From Dyadobacter sp. LHD-138 (GTDB taxonomy: Bacteria; Bacteroidota; Bacteroidia; Cytophagales; Spirosomataceae), in contig NZ_JAVFVU010000022.1 of assembly GCF_030929615.1 (NCBI RefSeq), forward strand, positions 62,001 through 126,000: a DNA stretch of 64,000 nucleotides, written 5' to 3'. Below, one piece after another: positions 61,440 through 64,000 of the stretch; positions within the stretch are counted from its first letter, which is position 1; every line of letters starts with the position of its first letter. The position numbers and the translations under genes were made by a program. The notes below the pieces were generated by a model. The model did not search any database, was not told where the DNA came from, and was given only the letters and a program-made list of their open reading frames with translations.

Positions 61440-63710
61440 TCACTGTTTCAGCTGGGCTTCCACAACCGCAATAGCCACCATGTTAACGATTTCACGTACC
61501 GAACTGCCCAATTGAAGGACGTGTACCGGTTTTTTCAGTCCCAAAAGAATAGGGCCGATCGTTTCCAGATTTGCCGCCTCCTTCAATAAGTTATAGGCAA
61601 TATTACTGGCCGAAAGGTTTGGGAAAATTAACGTATTGGCTCCTCCGTCGACCAGATCACTAAACGGGTGATGCTGTTTTAGGAGCTCCGTGTTGAAAGC
61701 CAGATGCGCCTGCATTTCACCTTCCACGATCATATCAGGGTTTCGTTTTTTCAGGATAGCCGCAGCTTCACTCATTTTCTCGGCATCAACACCGCGGGCA
61801 CTTCCATAGTTGGAATAGGTTACCAGCGCAAGTCTTGGCTGGATGTTAAACCTTTCGACGGTTCTTGCCGTGAGCTCTGCAATCTCCACGATGTCATTGA
61901 CACTTGGGTCCAGATTAACGGTCGTGTCCGAAAAAAAGAGCGGTCCGCGTGGTGTAAGCAAAATGTACATACCCGCCACTTTGTTGACATGGTCCTGTTT
62001 CCCGATCACATGTAAAGCCGGGCGAATGGTGTCGGGATAAGTCCTTGTTAATCCCGAAATGAATGCATCCGCATCGCCGTTCTCAACCATCATGGAGCCA
62101 AAATAACTGCGATAGTAAATCGCCCGTTTGGCTTCAAGCGGCGTCATTCCTTTGCGTTTTCTTTTTTCAAAAAGTTTGGCAGCATAAGCATCGATGATCT
62201 CTGAATTTTCGTCGGCGCGTGGATCGATGATTTTTACATCCTTCAAATCCAGCTTGCAGTCATCAATCAGCTGAATGATCATTTCTTTGTTGCCAAGCAG
62301 AATCGGCGTAGCAATGCCTTCGTCCCGAACCTGTTGGGCGGCTTTCAAAACCTGGAGGTTTTCAGCATCGGCAAATACGACACGTTTTGGCGATAATTTT
62401 GCCTTGTTGAGAATAACCCGGGAAAGCTGTTCGTTACGACCCAGCCTGCTGGATAATTCCTGTTCATAAGCGTCCCAGTCGGTGATCACTTTTCGGGCCA
62501 CACCGGTTTCGATCGCAGCCTTTGCTACCGCAGGTGCCACGGTGGTTAGCAGACGCGGATCAACAGGCTTGGGAATGATATAATTTTTTCCAAAAACAAT
62601 ATTGGTTTCTCCGTAAGCCAGGTTCACGATATCCGGAACGGGTTTGCGGGCCAGGTCTGCCAAAGCATGCACAGCGGCCAATTTCATGGCTTCGTTAATT
62701 TCGGTGGCTCTTACGTCCAGTGCGCCCCTGAATATGTATGGAAAGCCCAGTACATTATTAACCTGATTGGGATAATCCGAGCGGCCGGTTGCCATAATGA
62801 CATCTTCCCTGGCCTCAATCGCGTCCGGATAGGGAATTTCAGGATTTGGATTTGCCATCGCCAGTACGATGGGATCTTTCGCCATCGATCTGACCATGTC
62901 CTTTGAAACAATATTGGCAGCCGATAATCCTAAAAACAAATCGGCACCGATCAGTGCATGTTCCAATGAATCATAGGCAACATCGGTCGCGAACTGTTTT
63001 TTCATGCTGTTAAGGTCGGTACGTCCATTGTGGATATGACCTTTAGTGTCAAACATGGCGATATTGTCCGGTGTGGCGCCGAGCGAAAGGTATAATTTGG
63101 TACAGGATACGGCAGAAGCACCCGCGCCGGAAACCACAATTCTGATGTCTGCTATATTCTTTTTAACGATCACCAGGGCATTAAGCATTGCAGCCGCGCT
63201 GATGATGGCGGTTCCGTGCTGGTCATCATGCATGACCGGAATATTGAGCTCTTTTTTTAAACGTTCTTCGATTTCGAAACACTCTGGCGCTTTGATATCT
63301 TCAAGGTTGACTCCTCCAAAAGTAGGTTCCAGAATTTTAACAGTTCTGACAAACTCATCAACATTTTTCGTATTCAGCTCGATATCAAAAACGTCAATAT
63401 CCGCATATATTTTAAAAAGCAAACCTTTTCCTTCCATCACAGGTTTGGAAGCCTCGGGGCCAATATCGCCCAATCCTAAAACCGCCGTACCATTGCTGAT
63501 AACTGCAACCAGATTGCCTTTTGCCGTGTACAAATAAGCGTTTTCGACATTCTCGGCGATTTCGAGGCAAGGCTCGGCAACGCCGGGGGAATAGGCCAGA
63601 GAAAGGTCTCTTTGCGTATTGTATTCTTTGGTGGGAACTACCTGAATTTTGCCAGGTCTGCCTTTGGCGTGGTACTGCAGGGCATCTTCCTTTCTTATTT
63701 TTTTGTTCAT
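61440..63710 (-). CDS. maeB: NADP-dependent malic enzyme, MaeB type
   Basis: Oxidative decarboxylation of malate to pyruvate, providing NADPH. The protein is 756 aa from the ATG at 63710 (MNKKIRKEDALQYH), where family similarity starts; the frame is open 17 codons further. Domains: malic enzyme N-terminal part (YSPGVAEPCLEIAENVENAY), NAD-binding part (IVVSGAGASAVSCTKL, about residues 190-205), and a C-terminal phosphotransacetylase-like domain (from about 430; VFADAENLQVLKAAQQVRDE), typical of large MaeB and often allosteric. Active-site aspartates are visible in MHDDQHGTAI. Confidence 0.96.
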   Translation of the reverse strand: MNKKIRKEDALQYHAKGRPGKIQVVPTKEYNTQRDLSLAYSPGVAEPCLEIAENVENAYLYTAKGNLVAVISNGTAVLGLGDIGPEASKPVMEGKGLLFKIYADIDVFDIELNTKNVDEFVRTVKILEPTFGGVNLEDIKAPECFEIEERLKKELNIPVMHDDQHGTAIISAAAMLNALVIVKKNIADIRIVVSGAGASAVSCTKLYLSLGATPDNIAMFDTKGHIHNGRTDLNSMKKQFATDVAYDSLEHALIGADLFLGLSAANIVSKDMVRSMAKDPIVLAMANPNPEIPYPDAIEAREDVIMATGRSDYPNQVNNVLGFPYIFRGALDVRATEINEAMKLAAVHALADLARKPVPDIVNLAYGETNIVFGKNYIIPKPVDPRLLTTVAPAVAKAAIETGVARKVITDWDAYEQELSSRLGRNEQLSRVILNKAKLSPKRVVFADAENLQVLKAAQQVRDEGIATPILLGNKEMIIQLIDDCKLDLKDVKIIDPRADENSEIIDAYAAKLFEKRKRKGMTPLEAKRAIYYRSYFGSMMVENGDADAFISGLTRTYPDTIRPALHVIGKQDHVNKVAGMYILLTPRGPLFFSDTTVNLDPSVNDIVEIAELTARTVERFNIQPRLALVTYSNYGSARGVDAEKMSEAAAILKKRNPDMIVEGEMQAHLAFNTELLKQHHPFSDLVDGGANTLIFPNLSASNIAYNLLKEAANLETIGPILLGLKKPVHVLQLGSSVREIVNMVAIAVVEAQLKQ

Positions 63711-63763
63711 ACCATTGTGGGAATTTTTCGCGCTAAGGTACAAACATTCATTACAAGGCAATG

Positions 63764-63793
63764 AAAAAAGCCGGTTATTATAACCGGTTTTTT
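63764..63793 (-). terminator. Terminator of the gene at the right edge
   Basis: Stem CCGGTTA (63771-63777) / TAACCGG (63781-63787) with a TTA loop, extended by six A-T pairs past a single bulged G (63770). On the minus strand it lies 28 bp after the stop of the truncated gene and upstream of maeB. Confidence 0.8.
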
Positions 63794-63820
63794 AACATAA
63801 ATAGCGTGATGATTTCAAGA

Positions 63821-64000
63821 TCAGAAAGCCTTCTTGGAAGACGATATATTTTTGCTTTCGAATGAAGACTTGGCGAATTTATTTCTCTCTTTTATAATGA
63901 CCGATCTTCTTTTTAGAAAATGTGCCAGCACCATGTAGGCGATGAACATACCAATGTAAATATACAAAGATGCGGTATTGGAGATATTTCCGTGGAAAGT
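63821..64000 (-). CDS. Membrane protein, C-terminal part (truncated at the window edge)
   Basis: The last 59 residues of a minus-strand gene, stop at 63821-63823. It holds a hydrophobic segment SLYIYIGMFIAYMVLAHFL followed by a basic, serine-rich tail (KRRSVIIKERNKFAKSSFE), consistent with a final membrane helix and a short cytoplasmic end. I cannot name the family from this fragment. It stands upstream of maeB on the same strand and is followed by a terminator, so the two genes are not likely one transcript. Confidence 0.55.
   Translation of the reverse strand, partial: TFHGNISNTASLYIYIGMFIAYMVLAHFLKRRSVIIKERNKFAKSSFESKNISSSKKAF

Noticed and set aside
1-64000. tRNA, rRNA, CRISPR arrays, insertion sequences, attachment sites
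   Set aside because: Looked for on both strands by eye; no tRNA cloverleaf, spaced direct-repeat array, transposase or integrase was found.

Overview
The window reads as chromosomal DNA of a Bacteroidota bacterium, most likely order Cytophagales and close to Dyadobacter or another Spirosomaceae genus. Supporting signs are two SusC/SusD pairs, a FecI/FecR sigma/anti-sigma pair, a secreted protein with a type IX sorting domain, several Gfo/Idh/MocA oxidoreductases with twin-arginine leaders, DUF1080 and PVC-type cytochrome proteins, and a class I ribonucleotide reductase lacking its ATP-cone. I see no rRNA, tRNA, CRISPR array, insertion sequence or prophage; gene density is ordinary for a chromosome. 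The genus is an inference from gene content.

Layout. 0-8.6 kb: end of nrdB and nrdA, a Gfo/Idh/MocA oxidoreductase, a small membrane protein plus HTH regulator with a repeat-rich control region, a membrane-anchored MutS-like ATPase and a DUF885 hydrolase. 8.6-16 kb (minus): a SusC/SusD pair preceded by an S9 peptidase. 16-20 kb: SDR, Crp-like and LacI genes. 20-26 kb (plus): a sugar-catabolic cluster divergent from LacI (GH109-type Gfo, NagB-like deaminase, esterase, a second Gfo/Idh/MocA protein and ApbE). 26-28.7 kb: small lipoprotein, ConA-like protein, F420-type NADP reductase, Crp-like regulator.

29-42.8 kb (minus) holds the most striking unit: ECF sigma, FecR, STN-containing SusC, SusD, DUF1080 protein, PVC-type cytochrome c, Dabb protein, Tm-1-like ATP-binding protein and a PEP-hydrolase-type TIM barrel, ended by a strong terminator-like hairpin. 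The last two genes are the two halves of the tomato Tm-1 antiviral protein, encoded separately. The simplest reading is a surface-signalled uptake and oxidation pathway for an unknown carbohydrate-like compound.

43-51 kb is mostly housekeeping: DUF983, NUDIX, CNNM/CorC transporter, pyrE, aldo/keto reductase, ppk1, TetR, serine acetyltransferase. 51.5-56.5 kb holds a lipoprotein hydrolase, an MprF-type aminoacyl-phosphatidylglycerol synthase and an overlapping AcvB/VirJ-type gene cut by one in-frame stop. 56.7-64 kb (minus): TonB receptor with a small exported partner, a type IX-sorted protein, malic enzyme, and a truncated membrane protein at the edge.

Two observations deserve attention first. 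The Gfo/Idh/MocA protein at 23735-24952 contains a DxxTGAT sequence of the kind ApbE modifies with FMN, and the apbE gene starts 4 bp after it; the other two Gfo-type proteins of the window lack the motif. The second is the FecIR-SusCD-cytochrome-Tm-1 operon.
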